A stretch of DNA of 37,350 nucleotides. Origin: Rhodospirillales bacterium (lineage in GTDB: Bacteria > Pseudomonadota > Alphaproteobacteria > Rhodospirillales > 2-12-FULL-67-15). Made by a program: the position numbers and the translations under genes. Where the stretch lies: NCBI GenBank assembly GCA_009693905.1, contig SHWG01000004.1, positions 1 to 37,350 on the forward strand. Reading direction: 5' to 3'. Under the pieces are notes generated by a model. It did no database searches, was not told the DNA's origin, and saw only the letters and a list, made by a program, of their open reading frames with translations. Below, one piece after another: positions 1 through 8,428 of this stretch; within the stretch, counting starts at the first letter, position 1; each line of letters begins with the position of its first letter.

Positions 1-28
1 AAAAGCCCATAACGACGCGAGAATTGCC

Positions 29-442
29 GTGGTGGCCTTCACCAACGCCGAGCGGCCGCGCTGGCTCCGCTTCCTCGCCAGGGGATTCCGCCATTGCTTC
101 GCGCTGGTGTGCACTTCCGGGCGCTGGGTCGTGATCAATCCGATGTCCCATTGGACCGACGTCGCCGCGCTTGCCGAATCGGCCGACGGCGCGACCGCCG
201 ACGAGATGGTGCGGACCCTGGAAGAGCGCGGCTTCGCCGCCGTCGTGTGCGCCATCGCCGAGCCGCCGCGGCGCTCAGGACCGCCCGCTCCCTTTACCTG
301 CGTCGAGGTGGTGAAGCGGATCCTCGGGATCCAGGCGCCGCTGGTGCTGACGCCGAGGCGGCTTTTCCGTTTTCTCGTTGAAAATCAATCTATTGAAAAA
401 AATCATACTAATACGAAAATAAACCTTAACAAGGGTATATGA
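29..442 (+). CDS. Hypothetical protein, possibly 5'-truncated; His/Cys pattern of a permuted papain-like fold
   Basis: Function is not recognised. The listed start is a GTG, but the frame stays open to the left edge of the window (it reads KAHNDARIAV before the GTG), so the true start may lie outside. Visible elements are FRHCF (H22), a Trp/Asn-Pro segment (W33, N37-P38) and FTCVEVVKRILGI, with C91 at the start of a predicted helix. A His followed by a helix-capping Cys is the order seen in permuted NlpC/P60 or LRAT-like proteins, but this is inference only. The last ~20 residues (rich in N, K, T and I) are coded by AT-rich DNA unlike the rest and are probably not part of the conserved domain. 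There is no signal peptide. Existence as a gene is fairly likely; the function is open. Confidence 0.6.
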   Translation: MVAFTNAERPRWLRFLARGFRHCFALVCTSGRWVVINPMSHWTDVAALAESADGATADEMVRTLEERGFAAVVCAIAEPPRRSGPPAPFTCVEVVKRILGIQAPLVLTPRRLFRFLVENQSIEKNHTNTKINLNKGI

Positions 443-590
443 ACCTATTAAAACTCACTTCCAGCGACCGCCCGCCGGAACGTCGGAACGTGATATTGTA
501 TGTCAATACAAACGGTAATAGCGATGGGCAACGAAATATCCCAATAGCGTCAGCGCAATAATCTTATCCGGCCCGCAGCCGAGCATCTCC
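370..590. other. AT-rich compositional break
   Basis: The sequence changes abruptly from GC-rich coding DNA to an AT-rich tract (strongest at about 370-460), covering the tail of the first ORF and most of the gap before scpA. The 207-base gap at 443-649 contains no convincing gene. It holds the palindrome at 496-511 and a hairpin at 615-634. The tract could be an old recombination or integration boundary or simply an AT-rich spacer; I see no att repeat or transposase. Confidence 0.5.
496..511. repeat. Perfect inverted repeat, 6-bp arms with 4-base spacer
   Basis: TTGTAT and ATACAA flank the spacer GTCA in the AT-rich gap between the first ORF and scpA. The 16-bp dyad has the size of an operator half-site pair, but no promoter could be assigned around it, so the role is unknown. 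Confidence 0.45.
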
Positions 591-614
591 GTTTGGGTTA
601 CAATCGGCTGATTC

Positions 615-634
615 CAGGCGTTTTTAGTCGCCTG
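615..634 (-). terminator. Possible weak hairpin terminator after scpA
   Basis: CAGGCG and CGCCTG form a 6-bp stem with an 8-base loop, 16 bases past the scpA stop. On the minus strand no U-run follows the stem, so intrinsic termination is uncertain. Confidence 0.25.
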
Positions 635-649
635 CGGGCGAAACGTCCC

Positions 650-2845
<2,196 letters not shown>

Positions 2846-2888
2846 GGCGTGTTCTCTTTGTCCCCAGATATTTCGCTACGTCGGCGCA

Positions 2889-2917
2889 AGTATAGCAACC
2901 GCCTCGCCGCCGGACAT
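2889..2917 (-). promoter_or_regulatory. Putative scpA promoter (extended -10)
   Basis: On the minus strand TGCTATACT gives an extended -10 (TATACT at 2894-2889, preceded by TG-C). The -35 at 17-bp spacing is weak (ATGTCC). It lies 44 bases before the scpA ATG. Read by eye only. Confidence 0.4.
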
Positions 2918-2955
2918 TTCCGCAAACTCGAACCATCATATGGACTTAACGACCA

Positions 2956-2983
2956 TTATCCACAATCTATAGACTTATCCACA
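2956..2983 (+). promoter_or_regulatory. Two perfect DnaA boxes (TTATCCACA) between scpA and gcrA
   Basis: TTATCCACA occurs at 2956-2964 and again at 2975-2983, in the same orientation and 19 bp apart start to start (about two helical turns). Both match the classical DnaA box TTATNCACA exactly. They sit just upstream of the putative gcrA promoter at 3000-3028. In Caulobacter DnaA directly activates gcrA transcription (established), so an activator site is the simplest reading. Part of an origin is the alternative, but no dnaA, dnaN, hemE or parAB is nearby. Confidence 0.75.
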
Positions 2984-2999
2984 ATATCTTGTGTTTTTG

Positions 3000-3028
3000 T
3001 TGCCGACATATCCATTCCTTTGTAGAGT
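3000..3028 (+). promoter_or_regulatory. Putative gcrA promoter
   Basis: TTGCCG (3000-3005) and TAGAGT (3023-3028) with a 17-bp spacer each match the sigma70 consensus at 4 of 6 positions. It is 16 bp downstream of the second DnaA box and would leave an untranslated leader of roughly 105 bases before the GcrA ATG. Confidence 0.4.
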
Positions 3029-3141
3029 TTATTCATGAACGGACGCCGAAGGGGCGTCTCGAATACCCAGCGGAGGCGAAGCTCGCGGCAGAGGAGAGGG
3101 TTTGGGAACTTTCCCCACCCCGCGCGCCCGAAACACCGGAC

Positions 3142-3504
3142 ATGTCGGAAGAATGGACACCGCTCAAGATCAGCGCCCTGATCGCCCTCTGGAACGAGGG
3201 CCTTACCACCAGCGAGATCGGCAATCGGCTGGGCGTCACCAAAAACGCCGTCATCGGCAAGGTCCATCGCTTGGGTCTGCCGAAGCGCAATTCGCCGATC
3301 CCCAAGAAACCCGAACCCGCCAAGGTGCTGCGCTTCGAGAACATCGCACCCGGCCAGTGCGCCTGGCCCGAGGGCGAGCCGGGCACGGAGGAGTTCCGGC
3401 TCTGCGGCGACCCGGCGATCGAGGGTAAGCCCTACTGCGCGAGCCATTGCGAGCGGGCCTATGTCCGCGTCGTCAAGGAGCGCAGGGACACCGAAGCCGC
3501 CTGA
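3142..3504 (+). CDS. gcrA: GcrA-family cell-cycle transcriptional regulator
   Basis: GcrA binds sigma70 and methylated GANTC promoters to drive S-phase gene expression in alphaproteobacteria (family knowledge). The start ATG at 3142 gives MSEEWTPLKISALIALWNEG, matching the family's N-terminus; an in-frame upstream extension is open but lacks a start and similarity. Residues 1-46 form the DNA-binding HTH, including TKNAVIGKVHRLGL (residues 33-46). The C-terminal sigma-interacting region has C73-A-W-P, FRLCG (C88) and PYCASH (C99, H102), a spacing that could hold a metal. At 120 residues it is shorter than Caulobacter GcrA because the central linker is short. No strong Shine-Dalgarno precedes the ATG. 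No ccrM methylase gene is in the window. Confidence 0.93.
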   Translation: MSEEWTPLKISALIALWNEGLTTSEIGNRLGVTKNAVIGKVHRLGLPKRNSPIPKKPEPAKVLRFENIAPGQCAWPEGEPGTEEFRLCGDPAIEGKPYCASHCERAYVRVVKERRDTEAA

Positions 3505-3516
3505 TCCGGGCGGCGT

Positions 3517-3963
3517 TCAGGACTCGTAGGCGATCACGCCCGAGGCATCGAGTTCGTTGAACTTGATGGTTAGGTGCTTGAACGCCCGCTCGACCATCGC
3601 CGGCGGTTGTTCGGCCTTGGCCAACTGGGCGAGATCTTCGGTTATTGCCTTGCGCGCCGCGGGGTCCAGCGCCGCCTGAATTTTCTTTTGCAACATCGCG
3701 TCCTTCTCGGTCGCCTTGAGAAAGACGATGAGTTCGGCGTGGTCCACGCTCCTGAGGAAGGTCTGCACGCTGACGATATTGGCATGCTTGAGGCGGATGG
3801 GCAGATCTTCGGGCCGGGGGGCGAACTTGATCACGTCGGGCAACAGGGTTTCGACGACCTGGCGCAAAAGTTTTTTCATGTCCTTGTCGTTGAGGACCGC
3901 GCGCTTTTCGCCGAGCGCGACAACGTAAGTGTTCTGCCCGGTTTTGTTGACGGATATGTCCAT
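3517..3963 (-). CDS. Orphan FliG C-terminal-domain-like protein
   Basis: A 148-residue protein without signal peptide or membrane segment. From about residue 58 it follows the pattern of the FliG C-terminal domain, the torque-generating part of the flagellar switch. ANIVSVQTFLRSVDHAELIV resembles FliG's 'iv.LDDraiQrvLReVd.kdLalALK', then FLKATEKDAMLQKKI, AARKAITEDLAQL, and a tail EL-DASGVIAYES like FliG's final 'LeesGeIvi'. The FliG N-terminal and middle domains are missing and no flagellar gene is nearby. It could bind FliM- or FliF-like partners or be a repurposed helical module. It converges on gcrA, with only 12 bases between the stops, and is divergent from the Nudix gene. The homology call is by eye. 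Confidence 0.6.
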   Translation of the reverse strand: MDISVNKTGQNTYVVALGEKRAVLNDKDMKKLLRQVVETLLPDVIKFAPRPEDLPIRLKHANIVSVQTFLRSVDHAELIVFLKATEKDAMLQKKIQAALDPAARKAITEDLAQLAKAEQPPAMVERAFKHLTIKFNELDASGVIAYES

Positions 3964-4037
3964 GAAGAGCGCGCACCTATTTTTTCTCCGCGCTCAAGCC
4001 CCACTCCTTGCGGTGACAGGGCGATAACGGGAGGCTA

Positions 4038-4087
4038 TTATCCACTCGATTGTCCTGTCCCCGTGGTTAAAGAATCCTGAACGATTC
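4038..4087. promoter_or_regulatory. DnaA-like box and two GANTC (CcrM) sites in a divergent intergenic region
   Basis: TTATCCACT (4038-4046) matches the DnaA box at 8 of 9 positions. GAATC (4072-4076) and GATTC (4083-4087) are two CcrM methylation sites 11 bp apart, just upstream of the Nudix ATG at 4099. GANTC clusters near the -10/-35 are the targets of GcrA with CcrM methylation in Caulobacter (established). A weak -35-like TTGTCC at 4050-4055 would put the first GANTC at the -10. Which of the two divergent genes is controlled cannot be told. Confidence 0.5.
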
Positions 4088-4098
4088 GCCTGAAATTC

Positions 4099-4944
4099 AT
4101 GGCCTTTCTCGACCGGATCGAAGATTGCCGCCGCTTCGACCCTGCCGGTTATCGACCGTTTACCGTCGGGGGAGCGAAGGTTGGATACGTCGGCCATGCC
4201 TTCGCCTCCCGACTCAAGGACTTTCCCGGGGTCTTCAAAGTTGAGGCGGCGGGCGTGCATCTCGCCGATCGGCTCGCCGACTTCGATTCCCGCACCCGGG
4301 CGGTGGCCGATGTCCTTGGCAATTTGCGCGCAAAAGGCGAGATCCACGGCTGGCGCGACGAGCCCTACCCGGTCGCGGTCTCATTTTCCGCGGCCCCTTT
4401 GATGACCCTGGAGCGCGCCGCGGTGCCGCTGTTCGGCGTATTGGGTTTCGGCGTTCACCTCAACGGGGTGGTCGGCGCCGGGCCGGCGTTGCGCATGTGG
4501 GTCGCCCGGCGCAGCCTTTCCAAACTGACCGGTCCCGGCAAGCTCGACCAGCTGGTCGCGGGCGGCCAGCCGGCCGGCGTTTCGCTTGCCGACAATCTGA
4601 TCAAGGAATGCGCCGAGGAAGCGGCAATCCCGCCCGACCTCGCCGGCCGGGCCATACCGATCGGGGCGGTCTCCTACACCACCGCGCGGCCCGAAGGCTT
4701 GAGACGCGACGTGCTGTTCAACTACGATCTCGAACTGCCCGAGGACTTTGCACCCGCCAATACCGACGGCGAAGTCGAATCTTTCCATCTTTGGCCGATC
4801 GAGCGAGTGATCGAGACCGTGCGCGATACCGATGCCTTCAAGTTTAATTGCGCGTTGGTCGTGATCGATTTTTTGATTCGCCGCGGATTGATTACGCCCG
4901 ACCATCCCGACTACGTTCAGTTGCTGAAGGGCTTGCACGGTTAG
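4099..4944 (+). CDS. DUF4743-type Nudix hydrolase
   Basis: A 281-residue cytoplasmic protein resembling the Nudix domain attached to fungal thiamine pyrophosphokinase (DUF4743 plus Nudix). The N-terminal DUF4743-like part covers about residues 1-120; the Nudix fold follows (LRMWVARRS at 131-139). The Nudix box is at 155-177 (GGQPAG...LIKECAEEAAI). It keeps KE..EE (K169, E170, E173, E174) but has Val161 where the consensus has its first Glu, and Ala for the late Gly, as subfamilies with unusual substrates do. The substrate is unknown; oxidised thiamine diphosphate derivatives are one possibility known for related plant and yeast enzymes. The gene begins a plus-strand run; the next gene starts 44 bases downstream. 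Confidence 0.85.
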   Translation: MAFLDRIEDCRRFDPAGYRPFTVGGAKVGYVGHAFASRLKDFPGVFKVEAAGVHLADRLADFDSRTRAVADVLGNLRAKGEIHGWRDEPYPVAVSFSAAPLMTLERAAVPLFGVLGFGVHLNGVVGAGPALRMWVARRSLSKLTGPGKLDQLVAGGQPAGVSLADNLIKECAEEAAIPPDLAGRAIPIGAVSYTTARPEGLRRDVLFNYDLELPEDFAPANTDGEVESFHLWPIERVIETVRDTDAFKFNCALVVIDFLIRRGLITPDHPDYVQLLKGLHG

Positions 4945-4988
4945 CATTATGATGGTCCGATACCCGGCAACTGGCTCAAGGTGAAAGC

Positions 4989-5966
4989 ATGGACGCCGCC
5001 CGTTCCGTTCGCGATTTCTTTCCCCGGATCGAACCCTTCGCCCAGGGCATGCTCGACCTGGAAGGCCCGCATCGCATGTACTGGGAGCAATCCGGCAACC
5101 CCGAGGGCTTGCCGGTGCTGTTCCTGCACGGCGGCCCCGGCGCCGGGGCCGGGCCGGCGCACCGGCGCTTCTTCGATCCGGCGTTTTATCGCATCGTCAT
5201 CTTCGACCAGCGCGGCGCGGGACGTTCCGCTCCCTACGCCGAGACCAGCGACAACACGACCCCACACCTGATCGCCGACATCGAGCGGCTCCGCCGTCAC
5301 CTCGGGATCGTTCGTTGGCTCGTTTTCGGCGGCTCGTGGGGCGCGCTCCTGGCGCTGGCCTACGCCATCGCGCATCCCGATCGCTGTCTCGGTTTTGTCT
5401 TACGTGGGGTATTCCTCGGCCGGAATTCCGAGATCGAATGGTTTATGAACGGCCTCGGAACCGTATTCCCCGAAGCTTGGCGCGCCTTCGCTGGACACGT
5501 ATGGCCAAACGGCGTCGCGCCGCTGCCTGCGCCGGACGATCTGCTTGCGGCCTACCGCCAAAGGCTCATGGATTCCGATCCCGCCGTGCACCTACCCGCG
5601 GCCCGGGCCTGGAGTCGCTACGAGACGGGTTGCTCCTATCTCGTCCCGCCGCCGGGCGGCGAGGATGGCGCGGCGGGCGCGCTCGCGCTCGCCCGCATCG
5701 AGGCGCACTATTTCGCCCACCGCATGTTCCTGCCCGAAAACCATGTTCTCGCCAATCTTGCCCGGATACGTGAATTGCCCGCGACCGTCGTCCAGGGGCG
5801 CTATGACATGGTCTGTCCCGCCGTGACCGCCGACGAGCTGGTTCGCGCCTGGCCCGGCGCGCGCTACGTGGTCGTGCCCGACGCCGGCCATTCGGCCATG
5901 GAGCCTCCCATCCGCTCTGCCTTGATCGAGGCCACGGAAGCGATGAAAGAGCAGATTGTTCCGTAA
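4989..5966 (+). CDS. pip: Proline iminopeptidase (alpha/beta hydrolase, S33)
   Basis: Cleaves N-terminal proline from peptides in the cytoplasm. The 325-residue length is typical. Oxyanion-hole motif HGGPG is at residues 47-51, followed by DQRGAGRS (73-80). The nucleophile is S116 in GGSWGA, and the remaining triad residues are D273 in QGRYDMVCP and H301 in DAGHSAMEP. WFMNGLGTVFPEAW and the following cap segment are characteristic of the family. The gene lies between the Nudix gene (44-base gap) and the cyclodeaminase-like gene (11-base gap), so co-transcription is likely. Confidence 0.93.
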   Translation: MDAARSVRDFFPRIEPFAQGMLDLEGPHRMYWEQSGNPEGLPVLFLHGGPGAGAGPAHRRFFDPAFYRIVIFDQRGAGRSAPYAETSDNTTPHLIADIERLRRHLGIVRWLVFGGSWGALLALAYAIAHPDRCLGFVLRGVFLGRNSEIEWFMNGLGTVFPEAWRAFAGHVWPNGVAPLPAPDDLLAAYRQRLMDSDPAVHLPAARAWSRYETGCSYLVPPPGGEDGAAGALALARIEAHYFAHRMFLPENHVLANLARIRELPATVVQGRYDMVCPAVTADELVRAWPGARYVVVPDAGHSAMEPPIRSALIEATEAMKEQIVP

Positions 5967-5977
5967 GATTGGATCCG

Positions 5978-6913
5978 ATGCGCACTCTCGACGGCCCGCA
6001 AATCGCCAAGATTCTCGACTATTCGGAATTGATGGAGCGGATTGCCGCGATGTTCCGCTCCGGCGCAACCGCGCCCTTGCGTCACCATCACGCCTTTAGC
6101 GCCAACGCGGGAACTCTTCTTCTGATGCCGGGATGGGACAACCGGTTTCTCGGAATTAAAATCGCCACCGTCGTTCCCGGCAATGCCGCTCGCGGAATCG
6201 CCAACGTGCAGGCGACGTATCTCCTGCTCGACGGCGTGACCGGACAGCCGCTCGCGGTCCTGGAGGGGCGCGAGCTGACGCTGCGCCGCACGGCGGCAAC
6301 CTCCGCGCTCGCCTCGCGTTACCTCTCGCGGCCCGACAGCGCGCGGCTGCTGCTGGTGGGCGCCGGCGCGCTTGGTGCCCATCTCGCCCGGGCTCATGCG
6401 TTCGTCCGCCCGATCCGGGAGATCGCCATTTGGAATCGCACACCGGCGCGCGCCGCGGCCCTGGCGAAAACGCTCGCGTCCGAACTGGCGGCGAAGAACA
6501 TCGCCGTGCGCGCGACCGCCGACCTTGCCGGCGCGGTCGCGGATGCCGACATCGTTTCCACCGCCACCCTGGCGACCGAGCCGATTTTACGCGGCTCCTG
6601 GCTCAAAGCCGGCCAGCATCTCGACCTGGTCGGCGGTTTCCGTCCCCATATGCGCGAGGCGGACGACGATACGCTGCGCCGCGCGCGCCTTTATTGCGAT
6701 TCGCGGGAGGGCGCGACCCGGGAATCGGGCGATTTTGTCGGCCCGCTCGCGCGGGGCGTCGTCGCGCCTGAGGATATCCGGGGCGACATGTTCGACCTGG
6801 TCCGCCGCGACGGACCGGCGCGGACCGAACCCGACGAGATCACGTTGTTCAAGTCGGTCGGCCACGCCTTCGAGGACCTTGCCGCCGCCGTCTTGGCCTA
6901 CGAACGCGCCTGA
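5978..6913 (+). CDS. Ornithine cyclodeaminase / mu-crystallin family NAD(P)-dependent enzyme
   Basis: Family members either deaminate ornithine to proline or reduce cyclic imines such as pyrroline-2-carboxylate; sequence alone does not separate these. I chose ATG 5978 (311 residues); an in-frame TTG at 5969 would add three residues. Seen: K61 in LGIKIATVVPGN, the ELTLRRTAATSALAS stretch (99-113) that contacts substrate and cofactor, and the Rossmann motif LLLVGAGALGAHLA (124-137). WNRTPARAAALA then places the cofactor ribose. A proline-releasing peptidase gene immediately upstream suggests a shared role in proline or ornithine metabolism. Confidence 0.88.
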   Translation: MRTLDGPQIAKILDYSELMERIAAMFRSGATAPLRHHHAFSANAGTLLLMPGWDNRFLGIKIATVVPGNAARGIANVQATYLLLDGVTGQPLAVLEGRELTLRRTAATSALASRYLSRPDSARLLLVGAGALGAHLARAHAFVRPIREIAIWNRTPARAAALAKTLASELAAKNIAVRATADLAGAVADADIVSTATLATEPILRGSWLKAGQHLDLVGGFRPHMREADDDTLRRARLYCDSREGATRESGDFVGPLARGVVAPEDIRGDMFDLVRRDGPARTEPDEITLFKSVGHAFEDLAAAVLAYERA

Positions 6914-6969
6914 TATTTCGCGCTCCGTCCTTCTAGCCTTCGCGGATTCCTGAGCGTATAAACGCGGGC

Positions 6970-7707
6970 ATGACGACATCCGCCGCTCTCGCGCCCGCCG
7001 AACGTCTTTTTGTCGCGCTCGACACCACCGATGCCGCCGCCGCGACCAAGCTTGCCAAGGGTCTTAAGGGCGTCGTCGGTGGCGTGAAGCTCGGCCATGA
7101 GTTCTTTGCCGCGCACGGTCCCGCCGGCATCGTCCGCGTCGCGGCCGAGGGTCTGCCCGTCTTTCTCGATCTCAAATTTCACGACATTCCCAATACGGTT
7201 GCCGGCGCGGTCAAGTCCGCGCTCGCCTTGAAGCCGTTCATGCTCAACGTCCACGCTTCGGGCGGCGCGGCCATGATGCGCGCGGCCGCGAAGGCCGCCG
7301 CCGAGCCGGGCAACGTCCGGCCGCTGGTCGTCGCGGTCACGGTGCTGACCTCGCTCGACGACGACGATCTCCGCGCCGTCGGGATGCGTCCGCCGGTGGT
7401 GGACCAGGCGGTGCGGCTCGCAAAGCTCGCCCAGGCGAGCGGACTCGACGGCATCGTCTGCTCGGCCAAGGAAGCCATGGCGATTCGCGGCGCCTGCGGA
7501 CGCGCCTTCCGTCTCGTGGTGCCGGGCATTCGGCCGGTATGGGCCGAGGCCGCGGATCAAAAGCGGATCGTCACGCCCCGCGAGGCGATCGCGCTCGGCG
7601 CCGATTACCTCGTCGTCGGCCGGCCGATCACCGAAGCGCGCGATCCGGTCGCCGCCGCAAAGCGGATCGTCGCCGAAATTGCGTCGCCCGAAAGCTACGA
7701 ACCATGA
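6970..7707 (+). CDS. pyrF: Orotidine 5'-phosphate decarboxylase
   Basis: Last step of de novo UMP synthesis, OMP to UMP plus CO2. The 245-residue TIM barrel shows the catalytic Asp-Lys-Asp core D67-L-K69-F-H-D72-I-P-N-T, the first-strand LFVALDTT, KLGHEFF (K40), and the phosphate-binding end VPGIRPVWAEAADQKRI and DYLVVGRPIT. A 56-base gap separates it from the cyclodeaminase gene. Its TGA overlaps the ATG of trpF (ATGA at 7704-7707), indicating translational coupling to tryptophan synthesis. Confidence 0.97.
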   Translation: MTTSAALAPAERLFVALDTTDAAAATKLAKGLKGVVGGVKLGHEFFAAHGPAGIVRVAAEGLPVFLDLKFHDIPNTVAGAVKSALALKPFMLNVHASGGAAMMRAAAKAAAEPGNVRPLVVAVTVLTSLDDDDLRAVGMRPPVVDQAVRLAKLAQASGLDGIVCSAKEAMAIRGACGRAFRLVVPGIRPVWAEAADQKRIVTPREAIALGADYLVVGRPITEARDPVAAAKRIVAEIASPESYEP

Positions 7708-8345
7708 GCATCGCGGTCAAGATCTGCGGCCTCAACGACGCGGCGTCGGTCGCGGCGGCGGTCGCGGGGCGGGCGGATTTTGTCGGCTTCGTTTTTTTTC
7801 CGGCTTCGCCACGCTTTGTCGAGCCCGAAACCGCCGCGCAACTTGGCGCGGCCGTTCCGAAAACGATCGTCAAGGTCGGTTTGGTCGTCGACGCCGACGA
7901 CGCAACCCTCGGCCGGATCGTCACCCGGTCGGGTGTGGACATGCTCCAACTCCACGGCGCGGAGTCGCCTGAGCGCGCCGCCGATATCCGCGCGCGCTTC
8001 GGCCTTCCGGTCATGAAGGCGATTTTGGTCGCGACCGCCGCCGATGTGGACAAAGCCCGCGACTTCGAGCCGGCCGTCGACCGGCTGATGTTCGACGCCC
8101 GCCCGCCCAAGGACGCGACCCGACCCGGCGGCAATGCGCTGCCCTTCGAGTGGACGCTGCTCAAGGGCCGCGCACCAGCCAAGCCCTGGCTGCTCGCGGG
8201 CGGGTTGTCGGCGGCGAACGTCGCTGAAGCCGTGCGCGCAAGCGGGGCCCGAGCCGTGGACGTTTCTTCCGGCGTCGAGGCAACCCCCGGCCGCAAAAGC
8301 CCTGAGAAGATATTGGAGTTTTTGATGGTTGCCGCCGCCCTATAG
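7704..8345 (+). CDS. trpF: Phosphoribosylanthranilate isomerase
   Basis: Converts N-(5'-phosphoribosyl)anthranilate to CdRP in tryptophan synthesis. The start at 7704 gives [10 protein letters not shown], the standard N-terminus with the catalytic Cys (C8); the frame is open further upstream inside pyrF but that part has no similarity. The catalytic acid is probably D131 in LMFDARPP. Also seen: [23 protein letters not shown] and the phosphate site [11 protein letters not shown] with [14 protein letters not shown] near the end. The 213-residue length is normal. It overlaps pyrF by 4 bases; trpB follows after 83 bases, which contain a GC-rich hairpin but no clear terminator. Confidence 0.96.
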   Translation: MSIAVKICGLNDAASVAAAVAGRADFVGFVFFPASPRFVEPETAAQLGAAVPKTIVKVGLVVDADDATLGRIVTRSGVDMLQLHGAESPERAADIRARFGLPVMKAILVATAADVDKARDFEPAVDRLMFDARPPKDATRPGGNALPFEWTLLKGRAPAKPWLLAGGLSAANVAEAVRASGARAVDVSSGVEATPGRKSPEKILEFLMVAAAL

Positions 8346-8428
8346 GGCCGCGCGCCTTTGCGCCCCCGGCCCGGCTGTGGTTTATTGATCCCCCATTTTC
8401 CCGGGCTTCGTTACGGGCGTTTCCGAGC

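Noticed and set aside
2940-3030. Chromosomal replication origin at the DnaA boxes
   Set aside because: Only two boxes, a short AT-rich tract and no origin-associated genes in the window. Kept as an alternative in the finding rather than called.
2989-3141. N-terminal extension of GcrA (Cys-rich MCFCC-type start)
   Set aside because: It would begin at a TTG inside the promoter region; GcrA similarity begins at the ATG at 3142.
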